In this document: positions 26,867-34,841 of the stretch, piece by piece
How positions within the stretch are numbered: the first letter of the stretch is position 1
How the letters are laid out: the number at the start of each line of letters is the position of its first letter
DNA from: Candidatus Sulfotelmatobacter sp.
GTDB lineage: Bacteria > Vulcanimicrobiota > Vulcanimicrobiia > Vulcanimicrobiales > Vulcanimicrobiaceae
NCBI GenBank assembly: GCA_035504415.1
Contig: DATJRY010000007.1
Location: forward strand, 221,584 to 285,583
Length of the DNA: 64,000 bases
Direction of reading: 5' to 3'
Program-made: the position numbers and the translations under genes
Notes under the pieces: generated by a model
The model's database searches: none
What the model saw: the letters and a program-made list of their open reading frames with translations, nothing else
What the model was told of the DNA's origin: nothing

Positions 26867-27914
26867 CGCCGCGATCGCTCGCGGCCGCCAGCCCCAGGTA
26901 TTGGTGGATTCCGAACGCGTCCTCGATCGTGCGCAGCAGCGAGTAGTGATTGTACGGCGTCGCGTCGACCACTCCACGCGGGCCGTGGTTGGTGATGACG
27001 ATCGTCGGGATGCGGCCGCCGCCGAAGTTCGAGACCGCGTTCGGCGTCACGCCGCAGCAGCCGTCGCGCGCGGGTGAGTCGCTCTCGTCCCACGTGACCA
27101 CGATCGCGACGTTGTCGCCGGACGCCCACAGCGGTGAGCCGATGATCGTGTTGACGACGTTGACGGCCCAGTTGTCGCCGCGCCGGATCAGCGGCCCGAT
27201 CGGGTCGAAGGTGCAGTCGGCCGGCACGTTCGCGCCCGCGCTCATCCCGTGCATGTCGTCGCACAGGTTGCCCACGATGTAGCCGAAGCTCGGCGCGGTG
27301 CCCGCGTCGAGGTCCGCTTGCAGCGCGTCGAGCCCGACCAAGTGCTCGTTACGGCGCGGGTCGGCGACGACGGACCGGAAGTTGATGAAGCCGGCGTGCT
27401 TCGAGACGTACCAGGGCGGGGCGTCGGTCTCGCTCGCGCCGGTCACCGCCAGCGAACCGGTCGCGGGGATGCTCTCGTAGTATCCCTTCCACGTCAGGCC
27501 CGCGCCCGTGAGCTGCGTCGCCAGGTTGGGCGCGTCGATCAGGTGCGGCGCGTAGCCGGGATCGTTCGTTCCGTGACAGTGCGGATCGTCGGTGCCCGGC
27601 TTGCAGTAGTACGCGTCGTCGTCGTGCAGCCCGAACGTCGAGCCGCTCAGCATCGCGACGTAGTTCGGCTCGCTGGGATGGACTTCGGCGTACATCGCGC
27701 TGGCCGTGCCGTACCGCGAGGCCAGCGCGCTCAGGCCCGGTGCGTCGGCGGCGCCGACGATCTGGTCGGCGTCCTTGTTTTCGTCGACGATGACGAAGAT
27801 ATGGCGATAGCGCGGGACGGCGAGGTCGTCGGGCGTGGGGCCGCCGGCCGCGAGGGACGGTACCGAGGCGGTGGCCGCGAGCGCGAGGACGGCGAGGGCA
27901 GCGGGAAGGCGCAT
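26832..27914 (-). CDS. Secreted phosphoesterase (acid phosphatase / phospholipase C-like)
   Basis: A 360-residue exported protein with signal LPAALAVLALAATASVPSLA. It belongs to the phosphoesterase family that includes phospholipase C and AcpA-type acid phosphatases (PF04185). It begins RHIFVIVDENKDADQIVG (the ENxxF-like start with a catalytic nucleophile region), has HPSEPNYVAMLSG near 78, the VVTWDESDSP metal-binding block near 270 and VVDATPYNHYSLLRTIED near 315. The substrate is probably a phosphate ester outside the cell. It is convergent with tetR and divergent from fabI. Confidence 0.82.
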   Translation of the reverse strand: MRLPAALAVLALAATASVPSLAAGGPTPDDLAVPRYRHIFVIVDENKDADQIVGAADAPGLSALASRYGTASAMYAEVHPSEPNYVAMLSGSTFGLHDDDAYYCKPGTDDPHCHGTNDPGYAPHLIDAPNLATQLTGAGLTWKGYYESIPATGSLAVTGASETDAPPWYVSKHAGFINFRSVVADPRRNEHLVGLDALQADLDAGTAPSFGYIVGNLCDDMHGMSAGANVPADCTFDPIGPLIRRGDNWAVNVVNTIIGSPLWASGDNVAIVVTWDESDSPARDGCCGVTPNAVSNFGGGRIPTIVITNHGPRGVVDATPYNHYSLLRTIEDAFGIHQYLGLAAASDRGVKPMLPLFRTP

Positions 27915-27958
27915 CGCCAGGAGGGTTGTCGGGCCGAGACGGCTGACCTTCCAGCCTC

Positions 27959-28735
27959 GTGGGACTGCTCGACGGAAAGACCATCCTCGTCACCGGCATC
28001 GCCAATAAGTGGTCGATCGCCAGCGGCATCGCGCACCGGCTGCACGAGCACGGCGCCAAGCTCGTGCTGACCTACCAAGGCGAACGGGTCGAGAAAGCGG
28101 TGCGCCAGCACGCCGACGAGCTGGGCGGCGCGCCGGTGTTCGAATGCGACGTCACCAGCGACGCGTCGCTGCGCGCGCTGGCCGACGGGGTCGGGAAGCT
28201 CGACGGGTTCGTCCACTCGATCGCCTTCGTGAAGAAAGAAGATCTCTCGGGCACGGTCTACGAGACCTCGCGCGACGGCTTCCTGATGTCGATGGACGTC
28301 AGCGCGTACTCGCTGATCGCGCTCGCGCAGCACCTCGAGCCGAACCTCAACGACGGAGCGTCGATCATGACGCTCACGTACCTGGGCGGCACGCAGATCG
28401 TGCCGAACTACAACATCGCCGGCATCGCGAAAGCGGCGCTCGAGTCGATCGTGCGTTATCTCGCCTACGATCTGGGGGCGCGCGGCATCCGCGTCAACGC
28501 GATCTCGGCCGGTCCGATCTCCACCGCCTCCTCGCGCCAGGTCGGCGGCTTCTCGCAGATGCCGGCCAAGGTCGCGGCCGCCTCGCCGCTGCGCCGCAAC
28601 GTCACCGCGCTCGACGTCGGCAACGTCGCCGTCTACCTGGCCTCCGCGCTCTCTTCGCAGATCACCGCCGACGTTCACTTCGTCGACGCCGGCTATCACG
28701 CGATGGGCATGTATCCCGACACGGCCAAGGCCTGA
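27959..28735 (+). CDS. fabI: Enoyl-[acyl-carrier-protein] reductase (NADH)
   Basis: FabI carries out the last reduction of each fatty-acid elongation cycle. The 258-residue protein starts GLLDGKTILVTGIANKWSIASGIA, with the FabI-specific GIAN..SIA nucleotide loop. It has HSIAFVKKEDLSG near 84 and the active-site pair in YNIAGIAKAALE (Tyr and Lys six apart), then SAGPISTASS. It is the triclosan-target SDR. The GTG start has little ribosome-binding sequence. The stop overlaps the next start (TGATG), linking it to the acyl-CoA carboxylase genes. Confidence 0.94.
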   Translation: MGLLDGKTILVTGIANKWSIASGIAHRLHEHGAKLVLTYQGERVEKAVRQHADELGGAPVFECDVTSDASLRALADGVGKLDGFVHSIAFVKKEDLSGTVYETSRDGFLMSMDVSAYSLIALAQHLEPNLNDGASIMTLTYLGGTQIVPNYNIAGIAKAALESIVRYLAYDLGARGIRVNAISAGPISTASSRQVGGFSQMPAKVAAASPLRRNVTALDVGNVAVYLASALSSQITADVHFVDAGYHAMGMYPDTAKA

Positions 28736-28935
28736 TGCGCGTACCGACCGCCGACGAGCTGGCCGCGATCGCGGCCGCGTACCTCGTCGTCACGCGCTCC
28801 GCGGTGACGGCGGCGCCGCCGTCCGTGCCGCGCTGGCGCTTGGCGGGACGCCTGCCCGGCGCCGTGCCGGAGATGGTGCGCGCCGCCGCGCGCGCGCGCT
28901 CGCGCTGGACGCTGGCGGGACGGCTCGATGGCTGA
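28735..28935 (+). CDS. Small AccE-like (epsilon) acyl-CoA carboxylase subunit
   Basis: A 66-residue protein between fabI and accC, overlapping both (TGATG upstream, 8 bp downstream). It begins RVPTADELAAIAAAYLVV and ends with Trp-containing basic segments (WRLAGRL, RWTLAGRL). That layout, a PTxxELAA start plus a C-terminal W-R segment, resembles the acyl-CoA carboxylase epsilon subunit of Actinomycetota (PF13822), which stabilises the alpha-beta complex. Such peptides diverge quickly, so the match is by pattern and position. It is easily missed because it is so short. Confidence 0.65.
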   Translation: MRVPTADELAAIAAAYLVVTRSAVTAAPPSVPRWRLAGRLPGAVPEMVRAAARARSRWTLAGRLDG

Positions 28936-30733
28936 GCCGCCGTTCCGCAAGATCCTGGTCGCCAACCGTGGCGAGATCGCGATCCGCGTCATGCGCAGCG
29001 CGAAAGAGCTGGGCTGCGCGACCGTGGCGGTCTACTCCGACGCCGACCGCGATGCGCTGCACGTGCGCTACGCCGACGAAGCGTACCATCTCGGCGCCGC
29101 GGCGCCCTCGCAGTCCTACCTCGACGTCGAGAAGATCCTCGCCGTCTGCGCGCGCGCCGGCGTCGATGCCGTCCATCCGGGCTACGGCTTCTTCGCCGAG
29201 AACGCCGGCTTCGCGCGGCGCGTGATCGCGGCCGGGATGACCTGGATCGGACCGCACCCCGACGCGATCGACGCGATGGGCGACAAAATTCGCGCGCGCC
29301 AAGCGATGGTCGCGGCCGGCGTCCCGGTCGTGCCGGGCGGAACCGATCCGATCGCCGACGCCGGCGCCGCTCGCCTCGCGGCGGAGAAGTACGGCCTGCC
29401 GCTGGCGCTCAAGGCGTCGGGCGGCGGAGGCGGTAAGGGCCTCAAGGTCGCGCGCACGGTCGACGAGCTGGAGTCCGCGTTCGCGACGGCGACCCGCGAG
29501 GCCAGCGCGTATTTCGGCAACCCGACGATCTACGTCGAGCGCTATCTCGAGAACCCCAAGCACGTCGAGCTGCAGATCCTGGCCGACAAGCACGGCAGCG
29601 TGCTGCACGTCGGCGAGCGCGACTGCTCGCTGCAGCGCCGTCACCAAAAGCTGTGGGAAGAAGCCCCCGCACGCATCCCCGAGAACGTGCGCCGCGGGCT
29701 GCGCGAGGCCGGCGTGCAAGCCGCCAAGGCGATCGCGTACGACTCGGTCGGCACGATCGAGTGTCTGGTCAGCGGCGACGAGTTCTACTTCCTGGAGATG
29801 AACACGCGCATCCAGGTCGAGCACACCGTCTCCGAGGAGATCTCGGGGATCGATCTGGTGCGCGAGCAGATCCTGGTCGCGGCGGGCCGTCCGCTGACGC
29901 TCGCGCAAGACGCGATCGACTTTCGCGGCCACGCGATCGAGGTGCGCGTCAACGCCGAGGACCCGGCGCAGAATTTCCGTCCCGCGCCGGGGACCGTCGA
30001 GCGTTACCGCGAGCCGGGCGGCTTCGGCGTGCGCGTCGACTCGGCCGCGTATCCGGGCTTCACGATCACGCCCGACTACGACTCGCTGATCGCCAAGCTG
30101 ATCGTGTGGGCGCGCGACCGCGACGAGGCGCTGGCGCGCCTGGGCCGCGCGATCGACGAGTACGTGGTCACCGGCGTCCCGACCACGCTGCCGCTGCTGC
30201 GCGCGCTGGTCGACTACGGCCCGGTACGCGACGCCTCGTACGGCACCGCGACGCTCGAGCCGTTCGCCGCCTCGCTCGGCGCCGCGGCGACCGACGGCGT
30301 CGCCGCCGTCCGCGACGCGGACGCGGACGGTGCCGAAACGGGGGCCGACGACGGCACGATTCGCGTCGAGGTCAACGAGCGCATGTTCCGGGTGCGGTTC
30401 GTCGATCTGCCGTTGCCGAACGCAAGCCCCGCAGCGGGCGCGGCGCCGCCGCGCACGCTGCCGAAGAAGGGGGGCGGCGCGCGCAGGAACGCGGCCGCGG
30501 CCGGCAACGACGTCCTCTCGCCGATGCACGGCGTCGTCGTCGAGCTGCCTCGGGCGGTCGGCGACGCGGTGCAAGAGGGGGACGTGGTCGCGATCATCGA
30601 GGCGATGAAGATGATGAACGAGGTTCGCGCCCACAAGGCCGGCACGATCGGCGCGCTGCACGTCGCGCCCGGCGCAACCATCGAAGCCCGCACGCCGCTG
30701 CTCACGATCGGAGACGTTGCCGTTCACCCGTGA
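28928..30733 (+). CDS. Acetyl/propionyl-CoA carboxylase alpha subunit (biotin carboxylase fused to biotin carrier)
   Basis: A 601-residue protein. The biotin carboxylase part (about 5-450) shows ILVANRGEIAIRVMR, HPGYGFFAENAGFA, the ATP-grasp loop SGGGGGKGLKV near 160, ERDCSLQRRHQK near 235 and FLEMNTRIQVEHTVSE near 282. A linker rich in Ala, Gly and Lys (about 495-530) leads to the biotinyl domain with EAMKMMNEV near 558-566; the Lys is biotinylated. It makes carboxybiotin for a carboxyltransferase, which is probably the gene at 53673-55238, 23 kb away. With mutase and epimerase at 19 kb this suggests a propionyl-CoA route; an acetyl-CoA substrate is also possible. Confidence 0.94.
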   Translation: MAEPPFRKILVANRGEIAIRVMRSAKELGCATVAVYSDADRDALHVRYADEAYHLGAAAPSQSYLDVEKILAVCARAGVDAVHPGYGFFAENAGFARRVIAAGMTWIGPHPDAIDAMGDKIRARQAMVAAGVPVVPGGTDPIADAGAARLAAEKYGLPLALKASGGGGGKGLKVARTVDELESAFATATREASAYFGNPTIYVERYLENPKHVELQILADKHGSVLHVGERDCSLQRRHQKLWEEAPARIPENVRRGLREAGVQAAKAIAYDSVGTIECLVSGDEFYFLEMNTRIQVEHTVSEEISGIDLVREQILVAAGRPLTLAQDAIDFRGHAIEVRVNAEDPAQNFRPAPGTVERYREPGGFGVRVDSAAYPGFTITPDYDSLIAKLIVWARDRDEALARLGRAIDEYVVTGVPTTLPLLRALVDYGPVRDASYGTATLEPFAASLGAAATDGVAAVRDADADGAETGADDGTIRVEVNERMFRVRFVDLPLPNASPAAGAAPPRTLPKKGGGARRNAAAAGNDVLSPMHGVVVELPRAVGDAVQEGDVVAIIEAMKMMNEVRAHKAGTIGALHVAPGATIEARTPLLTIGDVAVHP

Positions 30734-30778
30734 CGCCGACCGAGGGGAACGCAGGACCGGGCGCGTAGCCGCTCGGTA

Positions 30779-32728
30779 ATGGCCGATCTCGTCACGCTGG
30801 CGGCGCTGCGCGCGCTCGTCTCGCTCTCCGACCCGCGCCTGTCGCCCGATGGGACGCGCGTCGCTTACGTGCGCACGACCGCCGACGTGCCGCACGACCG
30901 CATGGCGCATGCGCTCGTGGTGCAGTCCGCGGCCGGTGGCGCGGCGCGCGTCGTCGACGCGGGGCCGTTCGTCGGCGCGCCGCGCTGGTCGCCCGACGGG
31001 ACGCGGCTCGCGTACCTGCGCCACGATGCGAAGCACGACGACGATCAGATCGTGGTGGTGCGCCTGGCCGGCGGTGCGGCGGTGACCGTTACCCACGCGC
31101 CGCGCGGCGTCGAGCACTATGCCTGGAGCCCGGACGGCCGGCGCTTCGTTTACGACACGCGCGACGCCGAGCCGAACGCGGCCGCCGCGAAGGCGCACGA
31201 CGATCTGTTCGCGGTCGGCGACGACGGCTTTCTCACCGACCAGCCGCCGACGCCCTCGCACCTGTGGCTGGTGGCGAGCACGGGCGGTGCGGCCCGGCGT
31301 CTCACGCACGGCACGTGGAGCGTCTACGAGGGCGTCCCGCCGTTCGCCGGCGGGACCGGCGATCCGTCGTGGTCGCCCGACGGGCGCAGCATCCTGATCG
31401 CGACCTCGCCCGACGCGCACGACGCGGTGACCGATCGCTCGACGGTCGCGCTCGTCGACGCGGCGACCGGCGCCGTGCGCGAGCTCGACGCGCCGCGCAC
31501 CTACGTCTACGAGCCGGCCTTCGCGCCGGCCGGCGGCAGCTTCGCGTACCTGCGCCCACACGGGCCGGGACCGATCAGCGCCTTCGACGCGATCGTCGCC
31601 ACGCCGACCAGCGCCGGCGTCGATCGCACGAGCGCGCTCGATCGCGACGTGACCTCGCTGCACTGGTCGGGCGACGTGCTCGTCGCGACCATGGTCGACG
31701 GCTTGCGCAACGGCGTGCTGGTGATTCCGCCGAGCGGGAAGCCGCGCCGCATCGACGTCGGCGCGCTCTCGGTCGGCGATCTGGATGCCGGACCGCACGG
31801 TGAGCTGGCCTTCGTCGGCAGCACGCCGAGCCGGCCGCCCGAGCTGTACGTCGTACGCGCTCCCGGCGCGCGGCCACTGGCGCTCACCGCCGTCAACGCG
31901 CGCTTGCGCGCGCTGCGCTACGCGCGCGTCGAGCCCGTGCGCTGGACCGGGCCCGACGGGATGGTGTCGGAAGGCCTGCTGGTGCACCCGATCGGCGAAC
32001 GGCCGGGCGTCCACTATCCGCTGTTGGTGTGGCATCACGGGGGCCCCGAAGCGGCGGTCGACCTCGGCTACGACGAGGGAACCGACGAGGGGATGCCGAT
32101 CGGGCAGCTCGGCGCCGCGCGCGGCTGGTACGTGTTCTTACCGAACTATCGCGGCAGCGACGACCTCGGCACCGCGCACGAGCACGCGATCTTCGAAGAT
32201 CCGGGCGAGGGTCCGATGCGGGACGTCATGGCGGGGCTCGCCGACGTCGAGCATCGCGGTGCGATCGACACCGGCCGCGAGTGCGTCGGCGGCCATTCGT
32301 ACGGCGGCTACATGACCGGCTGGATCATCGGCCACGACGCGCGCTGGAAATGCGCCGTGATCGGCGACGGCGCCGTCGATTGGCTGCAGGCGTACGACCT
32401 CTCCGCCGCCGGCAACCTCGCCTGGACGCGCGATTCGCTGGGCGGCAGCCCGTGGACGAGCGCCGCGATGCTGACGCGCTACCGCGAGGACTCGCCGATC
32501 ACCTACGCGACGCAGGTCCGCACGCCGACGCTGATCCTCACCGGCCTGGTCGACCAAACGGTCCCGTTCACCGAGTCGTGGACGTACTATCACGCGCTGC
32601 GCGACCGCGGCGTTCCGGTCCGACTGATCGCGATTCCGACCGCGCACCACACGCCGCACGACCCGGTCCGCCTGGACGCCTACGAACGCCACATCCTGGA
32701 CTGGATCGCGGTACACGTTGGCCAGTAA
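30779..32728 (+). CDS. S9-family prolyl oligopeptidase-like serine peptidase
   Basis: A 649-residue protein. The first 380 residues form a beta-propeller of WSPDG repeats (RLSPDGTRVAYVR, RWSPDGTRLAYLR, AWSPDGRRFVYD, SWSPDGRSILIA). The C-terminal alpha/beta-hydrolase domain has the nucleophile in GGHSYGGYMTG near residue 510, an Asp in GLVDQTVP near 590 and a His in TAHHTPHDP near 625. It should cleave short peptides or acyl-peptides. No signal peptide is visible. It lies 45 bp after accC with only a weak ribosome-binding site. Confidence 0.9.
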   Translation: MADLVTLAALRALVSLSDPRLSPDGTRVAYVRTTADVPHDRMAHALVVQSAAGGAARVVDAGPFVGAPRWSPDGTRLAYLRHDAKHDDDQIVVVRLAGGAAVTVTHAPRGVEHYAWSPDGRRFVYDTRDAEPNAAAAKAHDDLFAVGDDGFLTDQPPTPSHLWLVASTGGAARRLTHGTWSVYEGVPPFAGGTGDPSWSPDGRSILIATSPDAHDAVTDRSTVALVDAATGAVRELDAPRTYVYEPAFAPAGGSFAYLRPHGPGPISAFDAIVATPTSAGVDRTSALDRDVTSLHWSGDVLVATMVDGLRNGVLVIPPSGKPRRIDVGALSVGDLDAGPHGELAFVGSTPSRPPELYVVRAPGARPLALTAVNARLRALRYARVEPVRWTGPDGMVSEGLLVHPIGERPGVHYPLLVWHHGGPEAAVDLGYDEGTDEGMPIGQLGAARGWYVFLPNYRGSDDLGTAHEHAIFEDPGEGPMRDVMAGLADVEHRGAIDTGRECVGGHSYGGYMTGWIIGHDARWKCAVIGDGAVDWLQAYDLSAAGNLAWTRDSLGGSPWTSAAMLTRYREDSPITYATQVRTPTLILTGLVDQTVPFTESWTYYHALRDRGVPVRLIAIPTAHHTPHDPVRLDAYERHILDWIAVHVGQ

Positions 32729-32853
32729 CCAAGCGGCTGACTACTACCTTTCGATCGCTCGTGCCATGCACCTGGCATAGCCCGAAGGTATGCTGTCGGC
32801 AGGTCGAACGGTCGCAGTCGGGGTTGGACCGGGACCGGTGACGTGAGGTCGGT

Positions 32854-33849
32854 ATGCGAACGAACGAGGGAACGCTTTTCCTCCACTACCCGTGCTTCGA
32901 CGGACTTGCCTCGGCTGCAATAGCCGCTGAGTACCTCGAGTCTCGCGAAGGCTGGTCGATCGAGGAGGTGCGCTTCGTGAACTACGATCTCGCGAAGACG
33001 TGGCTTTCGACGACATTGCCCCCACGCTCGGCCGTCGTCGATTTTCTATATCATCCGGACGCCGTGTTTTGGGCCGATCATCACGCCACGACGTTCCTTT
33101 CCGAAGACCTCGAGCACGAGGTCGGTCAGCCCGCTCCCGGCCGAACGCTGCTCTACGATCGAACTAGCCCGTCGTGCGCGATGCTGCTGTGGAGGAAGGT
33201 CGGGAAGCCGTCGGCGCTCGCTGACCGATACGCTGCCCTCGCAGCAGCGGCCGATCGTATCGACGCGGCGGTGTACTCCTCCGTCGGCGAGGCGATGTTC
33301 GGCTGGGGCGATCCCGCCGCGGAAGTGAACCTGAGCCTGACCGTGTCGGCAGATGCGTCCTATGGAAAGCTGCTGCTGCGGGCGATGCGAACGATGAACG
33401 TGGCGGCGATCGCTTCGCTCGACGAGGTGCGTTGGCGTTTGGAGCGTGCGCGCCGGGAGGCCGACGAGGGATTGACGATCATACGGGAGCGCATCCGGAT
33501 GGTTCACGGGGAGATCGCCGTCACTGATGTGTCGCCCCCCAACGGTGTAAGCGTGAATCGCTACACCCCGTATGCCATTTATCCGGAGGCGCGATACTCG
33601 ATCACGCTGACGAGGTCGGAGAGCCAAGTCGCAAAGATTACCGCGATGCGAAACCCATGGCGAGAGTTCGCAAGCGTCGACCTCGGCAGTTTGTTCCGCC
33701 GATACGGGGGCGGTGGTCACCAGCGCGTTGGCTCGGTCGTGCTGCGGGAGGGCGACGGACGCGATCCTGGAGCGGTCTTATCGGAGCTGACTGAGGAGAT
33801 CCGGCTCCGCGACGGCGAGGGCTCGAGTTCCGAACGAATGTCCGCATGA
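32854..33849 (+). CDS. DHH-family phosphoesterase (NrnB-like)
   Basis: A 331-residue member of the DHH superfamily. The metal-binding motifs are LHYPCFDGLASA near residue 10 (as the CPDG variant of the NrnB-like group), VVDFLYHP near 61, FWADHHATTF near 70 and AAADRIDAAV near 133. The C-terminal DHHA1 part ends with RYGGGGHQRVGS near 293, the GGGH motif that binds the nucleotide. Such enzymes hydrolyse short oligoribonucleotides, cyclic nucleotides or related phosphodiesters. The gene has visibly lower GC than its neighbours and overlaps the next gene by four bases (ATGA). GAGG lies five bases before the ATG. The 125 bp before it hold only small hairpins. Confidence 0.82.
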   Translation: MRTNEGTLFLHYPCFDGLASAAIAAEYLESREGWSIEEVRFVNYDLAKTWLSTTLPPRSAVVDFLYHPDAVFWADHHATTFLSEDLEHEVGQPAPGRTLLYDRTSPSCAMLLWRKVGKPSALADRYAALAAAADRIDAAVYSSVGEAMFGWGDPAAEVNLSLTVSADASYGKLLLRAMRTMNVAAIASLDEVRWRLERARREADEGLTIIRERIRMVHGEIAVTDVSPPNGVSVNRYTPYAIYPEARYSITLTRSESQVAKITAMRNPWREFASVDLGSLFRRYGGGGHQRVGSVVLREGDGRDPGAVLSELTEEIRLRDGEGSSSERMSA

Positions 33850-34787
33850 TCCAGCGCTTTAACTTCTACGATATCTATGGGTATTTGATCCCAGGCTTGG
33901 CAGTCGTCGTCGTCCTGTGGTTGCCGCGGGCCATCGTGTCGGGCCAATCGATGGATACGACCGCAGGTGATATCGCGATGGCGCTGGCGCTCGGCTACGT
34001 GATCGGCCATTTCGTGCAGAATCTTGCGTCCAATGCGTTTTCCGCGAAATTTGTCAGAGACGCGGACGGCAATCCGGCATATCCGTCGGCGATCGTCTTC
34101 GGCAACTTGCAGGAAGACGTTCAGCTTCGCATCGCAAAGCTCGCCTGGGTCTGGTTCGAAATGGACGTGAGCGTCGGGCAACGCGCGAGCGGAGCTGTCC
34201 TCGATCGGCGCCAAGCCGTGTTCGATCTGTGCCGGCCGATCGTCAACGCGCGCACGCCGTACGCCGAGCAGTTCCAGGGCCTCTCGACGATGGCGCGCGG
34301 GCTCTTTCTGGCGCTGAATCTGGGCGCCGCGGAACTGCTCGGCTGGCTCGTGGGTTCGCTGCACGCGCGGACCTTGAGTGCCGTGCTCGCCGATGCCGTC
34401 GCAGCGGCCTTGCTGGCGTCCCTCGTACTCTCCGTTTTTCGTGTGCTTCCCGATCAACCTCGCCGTCGTTTCTTCGACGAGGTGTTTCGAGCCCGTCCCG
34501 GTGGGGCTCGCCGGCGGTTCAGCTACAGTGCTTCTCGATTTCGCACCGTCGTCGACGCGGCGCTTCTTGGCCTTCTGGTTCTCATCTTGGTCGGGCTGAG
34601 TAGCACGTTCGTGCCCGTTTTCGCGGCGACGTTTCCGCCCGACAGGACCGCGATCTTGGCAGGGTGCTTGATCGCCTGCGTCGCGGTCTCGCTCCGCTTT
34701 TTGGCGCTATACTACTACTTCGCCGATCAGTTTGCCCGAGCGGTGTGGAAGAACTTTGCCGTCGAGCCCGTGCCGCGGCCAGCATAG
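33846..34787 (+). CDS. Multi-pass membrane protein partnered with the DHH phosphoesterase
   Basis: A 313-residue membrane protein. It starts IQRFNFYDIYGYLIPGLAVVVVLWLP, a short amphipathic start leading into a first helix with a Pro-Gly. Further hydrophobic segments lie at about 40-60, 150-170, 180-200, 238-258 and 268-288. Between the second and third there is a soluble stretch of about 100 residues (60-150). I know no function for this fold. The YDIxGYxxPG start occurs on several uncharacterised bacterial membrane proteins. The four-base overlap with the phosphoesterase and the shared low GC indicate a two-gene module. Confidence 0.72.
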   Translation: MIQRFNFYDIYGYLIPGLAVVVVLWLPRAIVSGQSMDTTAGDIAMALALGYVIGHFVQNLASNAFSAKFVRDADGNPAYPSAIVFGNLQEDVQLRIAKLAWVWFEMDVSVGQRASGAVLDRRQAVFDLCRPIVNARTPYAEQFQGLSTMARGLFLALNLGAAELLGWLVGSLHARTLSAVLADAVAAALLASLVLSVFRVLPDQPRRRFFDEVFRARPGGARRRFSYSASRFRTVVDAALLGLLVLILVGLSSTFVPVFAATFPPDRTAILAGCLIACVAVSLRFLALYYYFADQFARAVWKNFAVEPVPRPA

Positions 34788-34813
34788 CGTCGCAGAGAGG
34801 ACCGCGCAACTGC

Positions 34814-34834
34814 TCGCCGCGTGCCCAGCGGCGA
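34814..34834. terminator. Hairpin between convergent genes
   Basis: TCGCCGC (34814-34820), a 7-base loop, GCGGCGA (34828-34834). It lies in the 54 bp gap between the convergent membrane-protein and FAD-oxidoreductase genes. It has no T-tract, so terminator function is a weak inference. Confidence 0.4.
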
Positions 34835-34841
34835 ACGTAGC

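Noticed and set aside
28790..32038. 1,082-residue minus-strand open frame across accC and the S9 peptidase
   Set aside because: It covers two well-supported genes and shows only antisense-type composition.
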